From: Chitinophagaceae bacterium | Lineage (GTDB): Bacteria > Bacteroidota > Bacteroidia > Chitinophagales > Chitinophagaceae | Assembly: GCA_013140985.1 (NCBI GenBank) | Contig: JABFRU010000018.1 | Coordinates: 1 to 64,000 of the forward strand | DNA length: 64,000 nt | Reading direction: 5' to 3' | In this document: piece by piece, positions 26,334-36,116 of the stretch | Numbering within the stretch: the stretch's first letter is position 1 | How the letters are laid out: each line of letters starts with the position of its first letter | Notes under the pieces: generated by a model | The model's input: only the letters and a program-made list of their open reading frames with translations | Databases searched by the model: none | Told to the model about the DNA's origin: nothing | Made by a program: the position numbers and the translations under genes

Positions 26334-28523
26334 ATGTCACTTCGATTTAATGCCATCCAAAATCTTTCCCTTACCGAAAATGTTCCCGTTGAAAATTCCA
26401 GTAAGATCACCGCTATTTTCGGGAGCAATGTATTCACTTTAAAAACTGCCCGTGAGTTTTTAAGTGATGAAGCTTATAAAAGTCTTACATCATCAGTTAA
26501 ATCCAGCCAGAAAATAGACAGGGCCATGGCTAACCAGATCGCCAACGGCATCAGGGCATGGGCAGAAAGTAAAGGTGTAACACATTTTACGCATTGGTTT
26601 CAACCGCTGACAGGAACCACTGCAGAAAAACATGATTCTTTCTTCACATTAAAAAGTGACGGCACTCCTATCGAACAATTTGAAGGAGACGCACTGATAC
26701 AACAGGAACCGGATGCATCTTCTTTTCCGAGTGGTGGTTTACGAGCCACCTTTGAAGCAAGAGGTTATACAGCATGGGATCCATCATCACCGGCGTTCAT
26801 TATGGATATCGGCGCTGGCAAAACACTTTGCATCCCTACCATCTTTGTTTCCTATACCGGCGAATCACTCGACTATAAAGCGCCGTTATTAAAAGCACTG
26901 GAAGCACTGAATAAAGCAGCTGTTGACGTTTGTAATTATTTTGATAAGAATGTTACAAAAGTTGCTGCTACATTGGGTTGGGAGCAGGAATATTTTGTGA
27001 TAGACGAAGGATTGTTCAACGCCAGGCCTGACCTGCTGATGACAGGAAGGACTGTATATGGTCATTCTTCTGCAAAGAACCAGCAACTGGAAGATCATTA
27101 TTTCGGTTCTATTCCCGAAAGAGTATATGCATATATGCGGGATTATGAAACTGAATCTTATAAACTGGGCATACCTCTCCGCACCCGCCACAATGAAGTG
27201 GCACCGGCACAATTTGAATGTGCTCCTATTTTTGAAGAAGTGAGTGTGGCAGTAGATCACAATTCATTGTTGATGGATGTGATGGACAGGGTAGCCCGCC
27301 GTCACAACCTGCGAGTATTATTACATGAAAAACCATTTGCCGGCATCAACGGGAGCGGCAAACATAATAACTGGAGCATGGCGACAGACACTGGTGTTAA
27401 TTTGTTAGCGCCGGGTAAAACGCCAAAGACCAACCTGATGTTCCTTACTTTTTTTGTAAACACCATCAAAGCTGTTCATGATTACGCTGATGTAATGAGG
27501 GCATCCATCGCCTCCGCTCCTAACGATCATCGCCTGGGCGCCAATGAAGCTCCGCCGGCCATCATATCTGTTTTCATTGGTCAATATCTCAGTAAAGTGC
27601 TGGGTGATGTAAAATCAAGAGTAACGGAGAAAATGGATGAAACAGATGAAAGCCTGTTGAAGATCGAAATACATAAAAGTATTCCTGAACTATTGCTGGA
27701 CAATACGGATAGAAACAGAACATCGCCATTTGCATTTACCGGTAATAAATTTGAGTTCCGTGCCGTTGGTTCTTCTGCTAATTGCGCCAATGCTATGACG
27801 GTATTGAATGTAATCGTTGCAGAAACATTGAAGCAATTCAAAAAAGATGTGGATGCACTGATCGAGAAAGGTGAGAAAAAAGAGATCGCTATTATGCAAA
27901 CCATCCGTCAATATATTGTAGCCAGCGAAAAAGTTTTATTTGAAGGGGATGGTTATAGCGAAGCTTGGGCAAAAGAGGCTGAGAAAAGAGGTTTGGCGAA
28001 TGTAAAGACAACACCACTTGCATTGGATGCGATGGTCACTAAAAAAGCTATGTCTCTTTTTGAAAGCAATAATATTTACACACATAGTGAACTGGAAGCA
28101 AGACATGAGATCGAACTGGAAAAATATATCAAGAAAGTCCAGATCGAAAGCCGCATCATGGGTGAACTCGCAACAAGTCATGTGTTACCTGCTTCTATCC
28201 GTTACCAGAATATCCTGGCCAATAATATCAAAGGACTAAAGGAAATTGGTTTGGCTGAAAGTTCATACAGTAATCAAAAGCAGATCCTTGAACAGATATC
28301 AGAACATATCAATAAGACCAGTAATCTTGTTGAAAAGATGATCGACGCAAGAAAGAAAGCCAATGCGATCAAAGATACCCGTGAAAAAGCGATCGCCTAC
28401 CAGGCCAAAATAAAAGATACCTTCTTCGATGACATACGATATCATGTTGACAAACTGGAATTATTAGTAGATGACAGGGAATGGTATTTGCCTAAATACA
28501 GGGAGATGTTATTTCTGAGATAA
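26334..28523 (+). CDS. glnN: glutamine synthetase type III
   Basis: 729 residues from the ATG at 26334 (MSLRFNAIQNL). An upstream in-frame TTG at 26313 adds seven atypical residues. GSIII is the long glutamine synthetase common in Bacteroidota, a double-hexamer enzyme making Gln from Glu, ammonia and ATP. Seen: THFTHWFQPLTGTTAEKHDSF, FPSGGLRATFEARGYTAWDPSSP, GWEQEYFVID (metal-binding Glu), PLRTRHNEVAPAQFE, HEKPFAGINGSGKHNNWS and the extended C-terminal helical region (HVLPASIRYQNILA). Monocistronic, followed by a terminator. Confidence 0.97.
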   Translation: MSLRFNAIQNLSLTENVPVENSSKITAIFGSNVFTLKTAREFLSDEAYKSLTSSVKSSQKIDRAMANQIANGIRAWAESKGVTHFTHWFQPLTGTTAEKHDSFFTLKSDGTPIEQFEGDALIQQEPDASSFPSGGLRATFEARGYTAWDPSSPAFIMDIGAGKTLCIPTIFVSYTGESLDYKAPLLKALEALNKAAVDVCNYFDKNVTKVAATLGWEQEYFVIDEGLFNARPDLLMTGRTVYGHSSAKNQQLEDHYFGSIPERVYAYMRDYETESYKLGIPLRTRHNEVAPAQFECAPIFEEVSVAVDHNSLLMDVMDRVARRHNLRVLLHEKPFAGINGSGKHNNWSMATDTGVNLLAPGKTPKTNLMFLTFFVNTIKAVHDYADVMRASIASAPNDHRLGANEAPPAIISVFIGQYLSKVLGDVKSRVTEKMDETDESLLKIEIHKSIPELLLDNTDRNRTSPFAFTGNKFEFRAVGSSANCANAMTVLNVIVAETLKQFKKDVDALIEKGEKKEIAIMQTIRQYIVASEKVLFEGDGYSEAWAKEAEKRGLANVKTTPLALDAMVTKKAMSLFESNNIYTHSELEARHEIELEKYIKKVQIESRIMGELATSHVLPASIRYQNILANNIKGLKEIGLAESSYSNQKQILEQISEHINKTSNLVEKMIDARKKANAIKDTREKAIAYQAKIKDTFFDDIRYHVDKLELLVDDREWYLPKYREMLFLR

Positions 28524-28542
28524 GTTATTCATTCCATTTGAG

Positions 28543-28576
28543 AAACCGTCTTGCAATATGCAGGGCGGTTTTTTTA
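28543..28576 (+). terminator. rho-independent terminator of glnN
   Basis: Hairpin AAACCG.C.TGCA (28543-28555) / TGCAGGGCGGTTT (about 28559-28572) followed by seven T, 20 bases after the glnN stop. Confidence 0.75.
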
Positions 28577-28725
28577 TTCACTTATTTGCCGTGGCGATAC
28601 AATTATTAATCAGGCAAGAACAAGTGCCAATCCTTCCAATTTGCTAATTACCGCACTTATACCTTAGTAGCCGATATATTATATAATCACAACCCGGCTC
28701 CCTTTTAAACTTTAAATTTATTTGT

Positions 28726-29793
28726 ATGAAAAAAACTGTATTATCAATCCTTGCCAGTGGTATTTTATTCAGTTCTTGTAAAAAAGATGAAAACCCCGCC
28801 CCGGCACCATCGCCAGCCTTGTTTACCACCACCACTTTTGCCGGCAATTCCCAGGGGTATGCTGACGGAACTGGTATTGCCGCATTGTTCAATGCCCCAG
28901 CTGGCATTGCAAAAGATGCAAGCGGTAATTTTTATGTAACAGACAGGGATAACCACCGCATACGGAAAATAACACCTGCCGGTATCGTAACAACATTTGC
29001 CGGCAGCGGCACAGCAGGTTTTGTAAATGGAACTGGTACAGCAGCTCAATTTGACCAGCCATATGGTATCACAATTGATCCTTCTGGTAATATCTATGTC
29101 GCCGACAGGTTAAACAATGCGGTACGCAAAATAAGCCCAGCCGGAGTTGTTTCAACTTTTGCTGGCGGTACTGGTGGCTTTGCAGACGGAACTGGTACGG
29201 CTGCACAATTCAGGGAACTATATGGTATTGCATCTGATGCCGCGGGAAATATATATGTCCCAGATTTCTTTAATCAACGGATAAGAAAAATTACACCTGC
29301 AGGTGTTGTTACTACATTGGCCGGCAGCAATACAACAGGGCTGACTGATGGCACAGGAGCTGCGGCTTCATTTAATCATCCCTTTAGCGCAGCCACTGAT
29401 GCTGCCGGGAACATTTATATCGGAGATTATTATAACCATGCTATACGCAAAATAACTCCGGGTGGCGTTGTTACGACAATAGCAGGAAATGGTAACGCCG
29501 GTTCAGATGATGGTACCGGCGCTGCAGCTACATTCCGTCAGCCGGCCGGCCTGGCTGTTGATGGAAGCGGCATAATTTACGTTTGCGACTTAATGAATAA
29601 TAAACTGCGGAAAATAACTGCGGCTGGTGTTGTTACCACGATAGCAGGCGGCAGCAGTGCAGGTAATACAGACGGGGTTGGCGTTTCAGCTTTGTTTGAC
29701 AGACCCATCGCTATATGCGGCGACTTTACCGCCAAACTGCTTTATATAGCGGACTTTGGAAACCATCGTATCAGGAAAATGACTATTCAATAA
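28726..29793 (+). CDS. NHL-repeat lipoprotein
   Basis: 355 residues. Lipoprotein signal peptide (ILASGILFSSCKKDENP, lipid Cys at residue 18). Then a Pro-rich linker (PAPAPSPA) and about six NHL beta-propeller blades of about 50 residues, each with the pattern GIA.D.SGN.YV.D..NH.IRKI.PAG.VTT.AG (for example ASGNFYVTDRDNHRIRKITPAG and PSGNIYVADRLNNAVRKI). Surface-anchored propellers of this type usually bind proteins or sugars. No catalytic site is visible. Possibly co-transcribed with the small membrane protein 11 bases downstream. Confidence 0.92.
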   Translation: MKKTVLSILASGILFSSCKKDENPAPAPSPALFTTTTFAGNSQGYADGTGIAALFNAPAGIAKDASGNFYVTDRDNHRIRKITPAGIVTTFAGSGTAGFVNGTGTAAQFDQPYGITIDPSGNIYVADRLNNAVRKISPAGVVSTFAGGTGGFADGTGTAAQFRELYGIASDAAGNIYVPDFFNQRIRKITPAGVVTTLAGSNTTGLTDGTGAAASFNHPFSAATDAAGNIYIGDYYNHAIRKITPGGVVTTIAGNGNAGSDDGTGAAATFRQPAGLAVDGSGIIYVCDLMNNKLRKITAAGVVTTIAGGSSAGNTDGVGVSALFDRPIAICGDFTAKLLYIADFGNHRIRKMTIQ

Positions 29794-29804
29794 CTCTTTA
29801 AAAA

Positions 29805-30014
29805 ATGAATTTCTCAAAAAAAGATTTATGGCCCAAAAAAGGGAAATTGAAAAAGGGCCTTATCGTTATGACAATTGTAATAATATCTGCCTTGCTTTTG
29901 ACACTGCTCGAAGAAAAGACAAATTTTAAACATACAAAGAAACTTACATTTGCCATTGCTCTTGCCTGCATTGGTGTTTGGATATACCAACCGAATAAAA
30001 AAGAAATTTTATAA
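29805..30014 (+). CDS. small membrane protein, hypothetical
   Basis: 69 residues. Basic N-terminus (MNFSKKDLWPKKGKLKKG), one clear helix (LIVMTIVIISALLLTLL, about 19-35) and a second weaker one (LTFAIALACIGVWIYQ, about 47-62). Starts 11 bases after the stop of the NHL lipoprotein. No homologue recognised. The antisense frame is also open, but this frame has the positive-inside layout of a real membrane protein. Confidence 0.5.
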   Translation: MNFSKKDLWPKKGKLKKGLIVMTIVIISALLLTLLEEKTNFKHTKKLTFAIALACIGVWIYQPNKKEIL

Positions 30015-30112
30015 AAAATGTTGCCGGCATCCTGCCCGTTTTTATACTGGTTACAATCCATTAAACCGTAACCCGAAAGCAAATCACAGAACCTTTCCCC
30101 TTTTCCACCAAT

Positions 30113-30143
30113 AAAAAAATCCTGCACTGGCAGGATTTTTTTA
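30113..30143 (+). terminator. rho-independent terminator
   Basis: Near-perfect stem AAAAAAATCCTGC (30113-30125) / GCAGGATTTTTTT (30130-30142) with a 4-base loop. Symmetric, so it can act on either strand. It ends the NHL/membrane-protein unit. Confidence 0.8.
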
Positions 30144-30300
30144 TTGAATAGCTGCATAAATATTCATAACAACTGGCAGCATCAAACTAGTATCTGAAGA
30201 CAATGAACCAACAAGTGATTATACAGACACTGTGAATTTATTATTTACCTTCATGCTGCCGCTTTACTTTAATTTTACCATCACACCAATAACCGTTCAC

Positions 30301-32148
30301 ATGAGATATATAAATGCAGGTTTATTCCTGTTATTTAATTTTTTGGCTGTAACTATTGCAGCGCAAAAATGCGATTGCCCGGAGTATTACATACTAAAAG
30401 CAGCCTATGATGCTTCTGAGGAAGAAAGTGACATATATATCCGGAAACTAGAAATCTCTGCAAACAAAATATGTATTGCGAAAAGTTATGAATGGAGGGG
30501 TCTTGATTACATGGACCTGCAAAATTTTGACACTGCTGAAATTTACTTTCAAAAAGCGGAAAAGATATACAAGCAGTCCCCGTGTGGTGACAGTATTTTT
30601 CTAAACATCTATAAACAATGGGCCCAGTTATATTATATCAAAGGCAATTTTGCAAAAGCACAAGAGTTTAGTTTTAAATTATTGAAAGCTGCAGAAGCCA
30701 GTGGAAACCCGCATGAAATAGGTGTCACCTACACAATGATTGCGCAGTTGTTCAATCAAACGAACCAGGCAGACAAAGGAATTAATTATGCAAGGCTGGC
30801 TGTACCCTATCTTGCCAAAATTGATGATCCCCAAAAAGCTGCGGATTTATTTTTTAAATTATCTAAGCGATATCTATGGCATTACCAGGATACTAAAACA
30901 CTATCCAGTTTGGATACATCCGAACTTTTCAGCTATCAGCAACTTACCCTGGCAAAAAAAATAAACAGGAAAAGTTCCATCGCAGCGGCCTTCAGCAATT
31001 TGCAGGGGGTTGCCTGGGAAAAGAAAGATTTTAAAAAAGCATTAGCATTTCTCGACAGTTCATTCCGCTACACTGACCCTGATGATATCAGTACATTGGG
31101 CACAAATTATTTCGACAAAGCTGATCTCTATATTGAGCTGAAAAATTATAAAGCAGCCGGTATTATGGCAGATTCAGCTCTTCATTATCACCAACTCAGC
31201 GGACACATTGCATACATAGCTGAAACATATGAACTGATCTCCCGTATAGCCAGGGAAAGCGGCGATTACCGAAAAGCTTATGAATACAGGGAAATGGGAA
31301 GCGTCATTACCGACAGTATCCGAAATGTTGAGAAGACCAAACAAGTGGCCGAGCTTGAAAAAAAATATAACCAGGCTAAGAATGAAAAAACAATAAAAGA
31401 ACTGGCACAACAAAAAAAGATTTACTTTTTACTGGCTATTGCCGGTCTCCTTAGTTTGATTGCTCTCGCTTTTTTTATACGTCAACAGTCATTAAAAAAT
31501 AAACAAAAAATACTGGAAGCCGAACAACGGTTGAACCGTGCCAGGATGAATCCGCATTTCTTTTTCAATGCACTTTCCTCGCTACAGTCCTTTGCATTGC
31601 AGGAAAATGATGGAAAGGCACTTGCCGGCAATCTCTCCAAATTCTCTCATATTATGAGGGAAACACTGGAAAGCACTTACAAAGAATATGTGACAATAGA
31701 ACAGGAAAAAGAATTTCTTGACGAGTACCTGGGTTTACAAAAATTGCGTTTCCCGCAAAAATTTACCTATGAAATAAAATCAGCTGAATCTATTGAACCG
31801 GATGAAATACTTATTCCATCAATGATCTTACAGCCTTTTGTTGAAAACAGTATTGAGCATGGCTTCGTCGGCATCAGCTACCCCGGCCATATTGCCCTAT
31901 CATTTGCAAAAAAAGAAAAGGACTTGCTCATTAGTATTATTGACAATGGTAAAGGGTTAGCCACTACAGAAAAAGAAAGTACAGTACACATATCAAGGGC
32001 GAGCCAGATAATAAAAGACCGGATTTACCTGTTGAATATAAAATTGAAAACTAAAGCTTCTTTCAGCATTGATAATAATACGAACGAAAAAGGGGTAACC
32101 GTTTTAATTAAGCTACCCCTTTTGTATAAACAAAATATTAAAAACTGA
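30301..32148 (+). CDS. TPR-containing sensor histidine kinase (LytS/His_kinase family)
   Basis: 615 residues from the ATG at 30301, chosen because it gives a signal peptide (INAGLFLLFNFLAVTIAAQ). Extracytoplasmic TPR region (about 25-345), coiled coil, membrane helix (IYFLLAIAGLLSLIALAFFI, about 378-398), then the His_kinase domain with ARMNPHFFFNALSSLQSFAL (phospho-accepting His near 426) and an ATPase domain with PSMILQPFVENSIEHGF (N box) and IIDNGKGL (G1). Likely partner: the LytTR regulator at 34128, separated by one convergent gene. The stop abuts the convergent gene directly. Ligand unknown. Confidence 0.92.
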   Translation: MRYINAGLFLLFNFLAVTIAAQKCDCPEYYILKAAYDASEEESDIYIRKLEISANKICIAKSYEWRGLDYMDLQNFDTAEIYFQKAEKIYKQSPCGDSIFLNIYKQWAQLYYIKGNFAKAQEFSFKLLKAAEASGNPHEIGVTYTMIAQLFNQTNQADKGINYARLAVPYLAKIDDPQKAADLFFKLSKRYLWHYQDTKTLSSLDTSELFSYQQLTLAKKINRKSSIAAAFSNLQGVAWEKKDFKKALAFLDSSFRYTDPDDISTLGTNYFDKADLYIELKNYKAAGIMADSALHYHQLSGHIAYIAETYELISRIARESGDYRKAYEYREMGSVITDSIRNVEKTKQVAELEKKYNQAKNEKTIKELAQQKKIYFLLAIAGLLSLIALAFFIRQQSLKNKQKILEAEQRLNRARMNPHFFFNALSSLQSFALQENDGKALAGNLSKFSHIMRETLESTYKEYVTIEQEKEFLDEYLGLQKLRFPQKFTYEIKSAESIEPDEILIPSMILQPFVENSIEHGFVGISYPGHIALSFAKKEKDLLISIIDNGKGLATTEKESTVHISRASQIIKDRIYLLNIKLKTKASFSIDNNTNEKGVTVLIKLPLLYKQNIKN

Positions 32149-33933
32149 TTATTTCACTTTGTCACAACCAATCTCTCTTTTACCCCCATAGCTGTTATAC
32201 TTTATAACATTATCAAACTTACCTCCACCAGCATAATCCTGCCGGAAAGTAAACTCCTGGTACATACATTTACCATCGTAATCTTTAAAGATTCCAACGG
32301 CACTTACAATCCGGTAAAGGATAACTCCCAGGTCATTTTTCTTTATCGTCCAATCAGCAGAAGTAATAATCACTTTAGTAAAATTTTCTTTCCAGCCAAG
32401 CTTATTTAATGCAGCTACCATCTGCTGCTCCATAGCAGGGTTTTTCATACCATTTTTAGGCAATACCCGGCTGGCCATCAGTTCATCATGAAGTTTAGTG
32501 GCCATTGTTTTTATTTCTGCAATGCCGTTGTTTAAATCCAGCGAAAGTTTGCTTTCTATATTGCTTATTTTATTAGTTGGGAAAATCAACTCACAGGTTA
32601 TATCATGGCCTACATCTCCTCCCCTTACGAGGTCATCTAAAAAATAAGAAATGGTCCAGTTTTCTTCCGCAATGTAGGGAGCATAGTTATCCTTCAGCCA
32701 TTGTGCATCGGGTAATAGTGCAAACTGGATATATGATTTGCCCTGTGCCGCCAATGGCAATTCAAAATAAGATAAGTCGCCCCCCCAAACAGCAGTACCA
32801 TTATCAACTTTTATTCTTACTCTCAGGTCAGTATTGCCATTCATGGCCTCATTAGCATTCACTCCAAGATAGGCTGTGCCATAAATATATTCACCGGTCT
32901 TAAACTCAGTTTTGATAAATGAAGCCATCTCCTTTTCCTTACCGATTACTAATGGCTTTGCGCTCCAGACTATCTTATTCAGATTTTCTTTGTGAAAATC
33001 ACTGGTAAAAAACTTAGAAGCTTCTCCTTCTGCATTGCCCAGCAATTTGTTTATCTCTGCCAGTTTTTTCTTAAATGGCTCATTGTTGGGAGAAAGTATC
33101 AATACAGCTTCACACTCATACTTTGCATGCTGAAGCATGTCCATTTTCTTTTGCGGATTGGCTGCCCCCCTGCTATCGGTCATAGGTTGAGTGACGTTCC
33201 ATTTCAACCGGTCTGCCCGGATGAGATATTGATCATAATCAGCAAGTGCCTCATCTATCTTGGCAACATAGCCTTTACCCGCAGGAGTAGTAACAGTAGT
33301 TTTCTTCTCATTATACTCGGTAAAGTTCAATGCCTTTACCCTGTCAAGATATGCTTTCCCGGTAATGCCAGGCTGAATATCGCTTCCTGAAGAATAGACT
33401 CCCACCAGCTTCTGCCAGAAACCAGAGTAATAACTTTGATCTTCCTGGTTCTTTGCACCTGCTGCTTTCTTTTCATCATTTTGCTTTTGTTCTTCTGCTT
33501 CCTGTTTTGCCATCATATCCTGGAAAACCTTCAATTCTGCTTCCATGACAGATGTATTAAAGGACGGATCTTTTTCTTTTATACTTTTTAAAAGATTTGT
33601 TGCACCTGTCAGGTAAGAGCCAATACTCTTGCCTTGTTTCATCAATTCAATTTTTCCCCAAAAAGATTTTACCTGGGTTTTGGCAGGGCCATTATAGTTT
33701 GCATCAGGCTGGGTAGTTGCTGGTTTAGCTGCTGTATCGGCAGGCTGCTCCTGGGGTGTAGCCGGTTCACTTGTACCGGGCTTCGGAGCTGTGCCTTTAT
33801 CTGATGTTTGCTTCCCTTTAGTTTTTATATCTATCTCTTTCCCTTTTGGAGATTCTTTTACCCGTACAGAAATCTGGGCTTGCATCGTAAAAACTAAAAA
33901 GAACAGGGTAAACAGGAGGATGAGATGTTTCAT
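32149..33933 (-). CDS. large secreted hypothetical protein
   Basis: 594 residues from the ATG at 33931-33933 (MKHLILLFTLFFLVFTMQAQ, a clean signal peptide). An upstream in-frame start would bury it. A low-complexity region rich in Pro, Ala, Thr and Gln (about 35-75) is followed by helical segments (MEAELKVFQDMMAKQEAEEQKQNDEKKA) and a large domain with beta character near the C-terminus. Tyr/Gly-rich end (RQDYAGGGKFDNVIKYNSYGGKREIGCDKVK). No family recognised. It sits, in the opposite orientation, between the sensor kinase and the response regulator, suggesting but not proving a link. Confidence 0.75.
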   Translation of the reverse strand: MKHLILLFTLFFLVFTMQAQISVRVKESPKGKEIDIKTKGKQTSDKGTAPKPGTSEPATPQEQPADTAAKPATTQPDANYNGPAKTQVKSFWGKIELMKQGKSIGSYLTGATNLLKSIKEKDPSFNTSVMEAELKVFQDMMAKQEAEEQKQNDEKKAAGAKNQEDQSYYSGFWQKLVGVYSSGSDIQPGITGKAYLDRVKALNFTEYNEKKTTVTTPAGKGYVAKIDEALADYDQYLIRADRLKWNVTQPMTDSRGAANPQKKMDMLQHAKYECEAVLILSPNNEPFKKKLAEINKLLGNAEGEASKFFTSDFHKENLNKIVWSAKPLVIGKEKEMASFIKTEFKTGEYIYGTAYLGVNANEAMNGNTDLRVRIKVDNGTAVWGGDLSYFELPLAAQGKSYIQFALLPDAQWLKDNYAPYIAEENWTISYFLDDLVRGGDVGHDITCELIFPTNKISNIESKLSLDLNNGIAEIKTMATKLHDELMASRVLPKNGMKNPAMEQQMVAALNKLGWKENFTKVIITSADWTIKKNDLGVILYRIVSAVGIFKDYDGKCMYQEFTFRQDYAGGGKFDNVIKYNSYGGKREIGCDKVK

Positions 33934-34127
33934 AATAACAGATTTTGATTTAAAGTTATTTGCCCTGATAAATAAAAAAATAGCTGATAGACAGTTGAAA
34001 TAGCCCAATAGACAAGTGATGAAAAGAAAGAAGCAACTGCGTATCCTGCTAATCTTTTGACCTGATAGGGATAAACATCTGCCAACACAAGCAGATATTT
34101 ATAATAACTTTACTGCAATCTATCAAA

Positions 34128-34877
34128 ATGAAAGTACTGGTAATAGATAACGAACCAAACCTGAGAACAGCCATCAAGGCATTATTAAATGCTTTTTGTC
34201 CTGAGATAACTGTTATAGAAGATGCTGACGGCGTACGGACCGGTTTACAAAAGATAAAGTCTTTTCATCCTGACATTGTTTTGCTGGATGTGGAAATGGA
34301 TGATGGCAGTGGCTTTGACCTGATGAAGCAGGTCGCCCATCCTTCTTTCCAGCTTATTTTTGTTACAGCACATAATAAATATGCTATTGAGGCATTCCAG
34401 TTCAGCGCTATTGATTATTTATTAAAACCGGTTGATCCCGATGCATTACAGAAGAGCATACAAAAAGCCATTCATAACATTCAAAGTAAAGACCTGAGCA
34501 GGCAGATTGAATTTCTTTTACATCAATTGAATGGCAAACATGACCATGACAAAAGGATCGTATTGAAAGATATTGATAATATTTATTTTGTCAGGATAAG
34601 CGATATACTATACTGCCTGGCAGAAGGCACTTATACCAAATTTTATATCCAGAACAGCAACCCGGTAATGGTATCAAAGAACCTGAAAGAGTATGAAAAT
34701 ATACTGGAGCCGCTTGGTTTCATCCGGACCCATCATAGTTATCTTGTAAATCCCTCCAAGATCATCCGGTTTGATAAATCAGATGGCGGCTCATTGATCC
34801 TGGAAGACAACCATTCTGTACCCTTGTCGCAACGGAAAAAGGAATGGGTGCTTACATTACTCGAAGGAAAAAATTGA
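34128..34877 (+). CDS. LytTR-type response regulator
   Basis: 249 residues. Receiver domain at 1-120: VIDNEPN acidic pocket, phospho-acceptor Asp54 in IVLLDVEMDDGSGFD, Thr/Ser in IFVTAHNKYAIEAF, Lys in DYLLKPVD. LytTR DNA-binding domain at about 150-245 (DIDNIYFVRISDILYCLAEGTYTKFYI, KNLKEYENILEPLGFIRTHHSYLVNPSKI). Such regulators act with LytS-like kinases, here most likely the TPR kinase ending at 32148. A TAACTTTA box precedes it. Confidence 0.95.
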   Translation: MKVLVIDNEPNLRTAIKALLNAFCPEITVIEDADGVRTGLQKIKSFHPDIVLLDVEMDDGSGFDLMKQVAHPSFQLIFVTAHNKYAIEAFQFSAIDYLLKPVDPDALQKSIQKAIHNIQSKDLSRQIEFLLHQLNGKHDHDKRIVLKDIDNIYFVRISDILYCLAEGTYTKFYIQNSNPVMVSKNLKEYENILEPLGFIRTHHSYLVNPSKIIRFDKSDGGSLILEDNHSVPLSQRKKEWVLTLLEGKN

Positions 34878-34903
34878 TCCCTGTATTATTTGAAGGGGCT
34901 GTG

Positions 34904-36106
34904 CTATTCAAAATTTGCTTTCATTACTCGCAATACATTCCCACCCAATATTTTTTTAATTGATTGATCGGTGTAGCCTCTTCGTTTTAATTCTTCAGTG
35001 ATCTTTGGATAAGTAGTTACATCTTCCAGGCCTATTGGCAATGATGAAACGCCATCATAATCAGAGCCAATGCCGGCATAATCATCACCAACGAGTTTTA
35101 CGATATGATCGATATGATCTGCTAATTCTGCTATAGTGGGGCGAACGGCATCGAGCTTGCCATCATAATATTGTTTCCATAATTTTTCCATTGCAACAGA
35201 ATCCAGGCCTTTATCCAGGTTATAAAATTCCGCCTTCCCATTAGCATTAAGATACTTTTGTGTCTCATCCCATTTCTTACTGATAAATCCTGAATAAAAA
35301 TTAATACAGATCACACCCCCATTCTTCGCTACCGCTTTTATCTGTTCATCCTTAACATTCCTGAAAACAGGACAAATGCTCCAGACAGAACTATGAGATA
35401 GCATCACTGGTTTGGTAGTCGTTGCAATTACATCATAAAAAGTTTGTTCCCCGACATGTGAAAGATCAATGATAACATGAAGCTGGTTCATCATCCGTAC
35501 CACTTCTTTGCCAAATTCTGTCAAGCCTTTTCGTCTTACAGTATCTTGTGAAGTCTCCCCTGAAGGGGGAGATTTAGAGGGGTCTGTTTCATCCATCGCA
35601 CTGCTGGCCCAGCTTGTACTGTTATTCCAGGTCAATGTCATATACCGCATACCAGATTTGGCTAATTCAACCAGCTTACCCATATCATCCTCTATCATGT
35701 GCCCGCCTTCCACACCGATCAGCGCTACCAATTTTTTTTGCCTTATTCCTTTTCTTACGTTATTCCATGATGTCGCCATCATAATTTTTGAAGGATTACG
35801 ACGGATCAAACTATTCAATGAATCAATTTCCTGGATGGCATCTTTAAAAAAACCTTCTTTATTTCTTGCCTTGAATCCTGTCCATACAGAAAAGAACTGC
35901 ACATCAACACCGCCTTCTTTCCAGCGGACGAGATCACTATGCCCTTCTTTTACCCGGTTGGAAATATCAATGCCATCCAGTACACCGGAAGACAAAACAT
36001 CATTATGTGTATCTACCAATACAGCTTTGAAATGAAGTTTGTTTGTTGTTTGTGCAAAAACAAATTGTACAGGCAATAAAAGAATTAGAAAAAAGAAACG
36101 GTGCAT
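34904..36106 (-). CDS. membrane dipeptidase (peptidase M19)
   Basis: 400 residues. Signal peptide at 1-18 (FFLILLLPVQFVFAQ). Binuclear-zinc barrel motifs: VLVDTHNDVLS (HxD), LIGVEGGHMIEDD (bridging Glu), VIIDLSHVGEQTF, PVMLSHSSVWSI and GIGSDYDGVSSLP. Cleaves dipeptides, including those with D-residues. Odd: DPSKSPPSGETSQDTV (about residues 178-193) is encoded by a copy of a dispersed repeat (35553-35585) and appears as an extra in-frame segment. Last gene of a minus-strand operon, ten bases after a small lipoprotein gene. Confidence 0.93.
   Translation of the reverse strand: MHRFFFLILLLPVQFVFAQTTNKLHFKAVLVDTHNDVLSSGVLDGIDISNRVKEGHSDLVRWKEGGVDVQFFSVWTGFKARNKEGFFKDAIQEIDSLNSLIRRNPSKIMMATSWNNVRKGIRQKKLVALIGVEGGHMIEDDMGKLVELAKSGMRYMTLTWNNSTSWASSAMDETDPSKSPPSGETSQDTVRRKGLTEFGKEVVRMMNQLHVIIDLSHVGEQTFYDVIATTTKPVMLSHSSVWSICPVFRNVKDEQIKAVAKNGGVICINFYSGFISKKWDETQKYLNANGKAEFYNLDKGLDSVAMEKLWKQYYDGKLDAVRPTIAELADHIDHIVKLVGDDYAGIGSDYDGVSSLPIGLEDVTTYPKITEELKRRGYTDQSIKKILGGNVLRVMKANFE
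35549..35585. repeat. dispersed palindromic repeat inside the M19 dipeptidase gene
   Basis: GAAGTCTCCCCTGAAGGGGG followed by AGATTTAGAGGGG. The reverse complement shares TAAATC, C4-5, T, AGGGG and ACTTC in order with 44029-44052, an intergenic copy. Here it is in frame and adds about 12 codons. Confidence 0.65.
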
Positions 36107-36116
36107 ATACCTGTTA

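Noticed and set aside
29798..30157. Minus-strand frame opposite the small membrane protein
   Set aside because: It starts inside the terminator and has no promoter. The + frame follows the NHL gene closely and has the better membrane topology.
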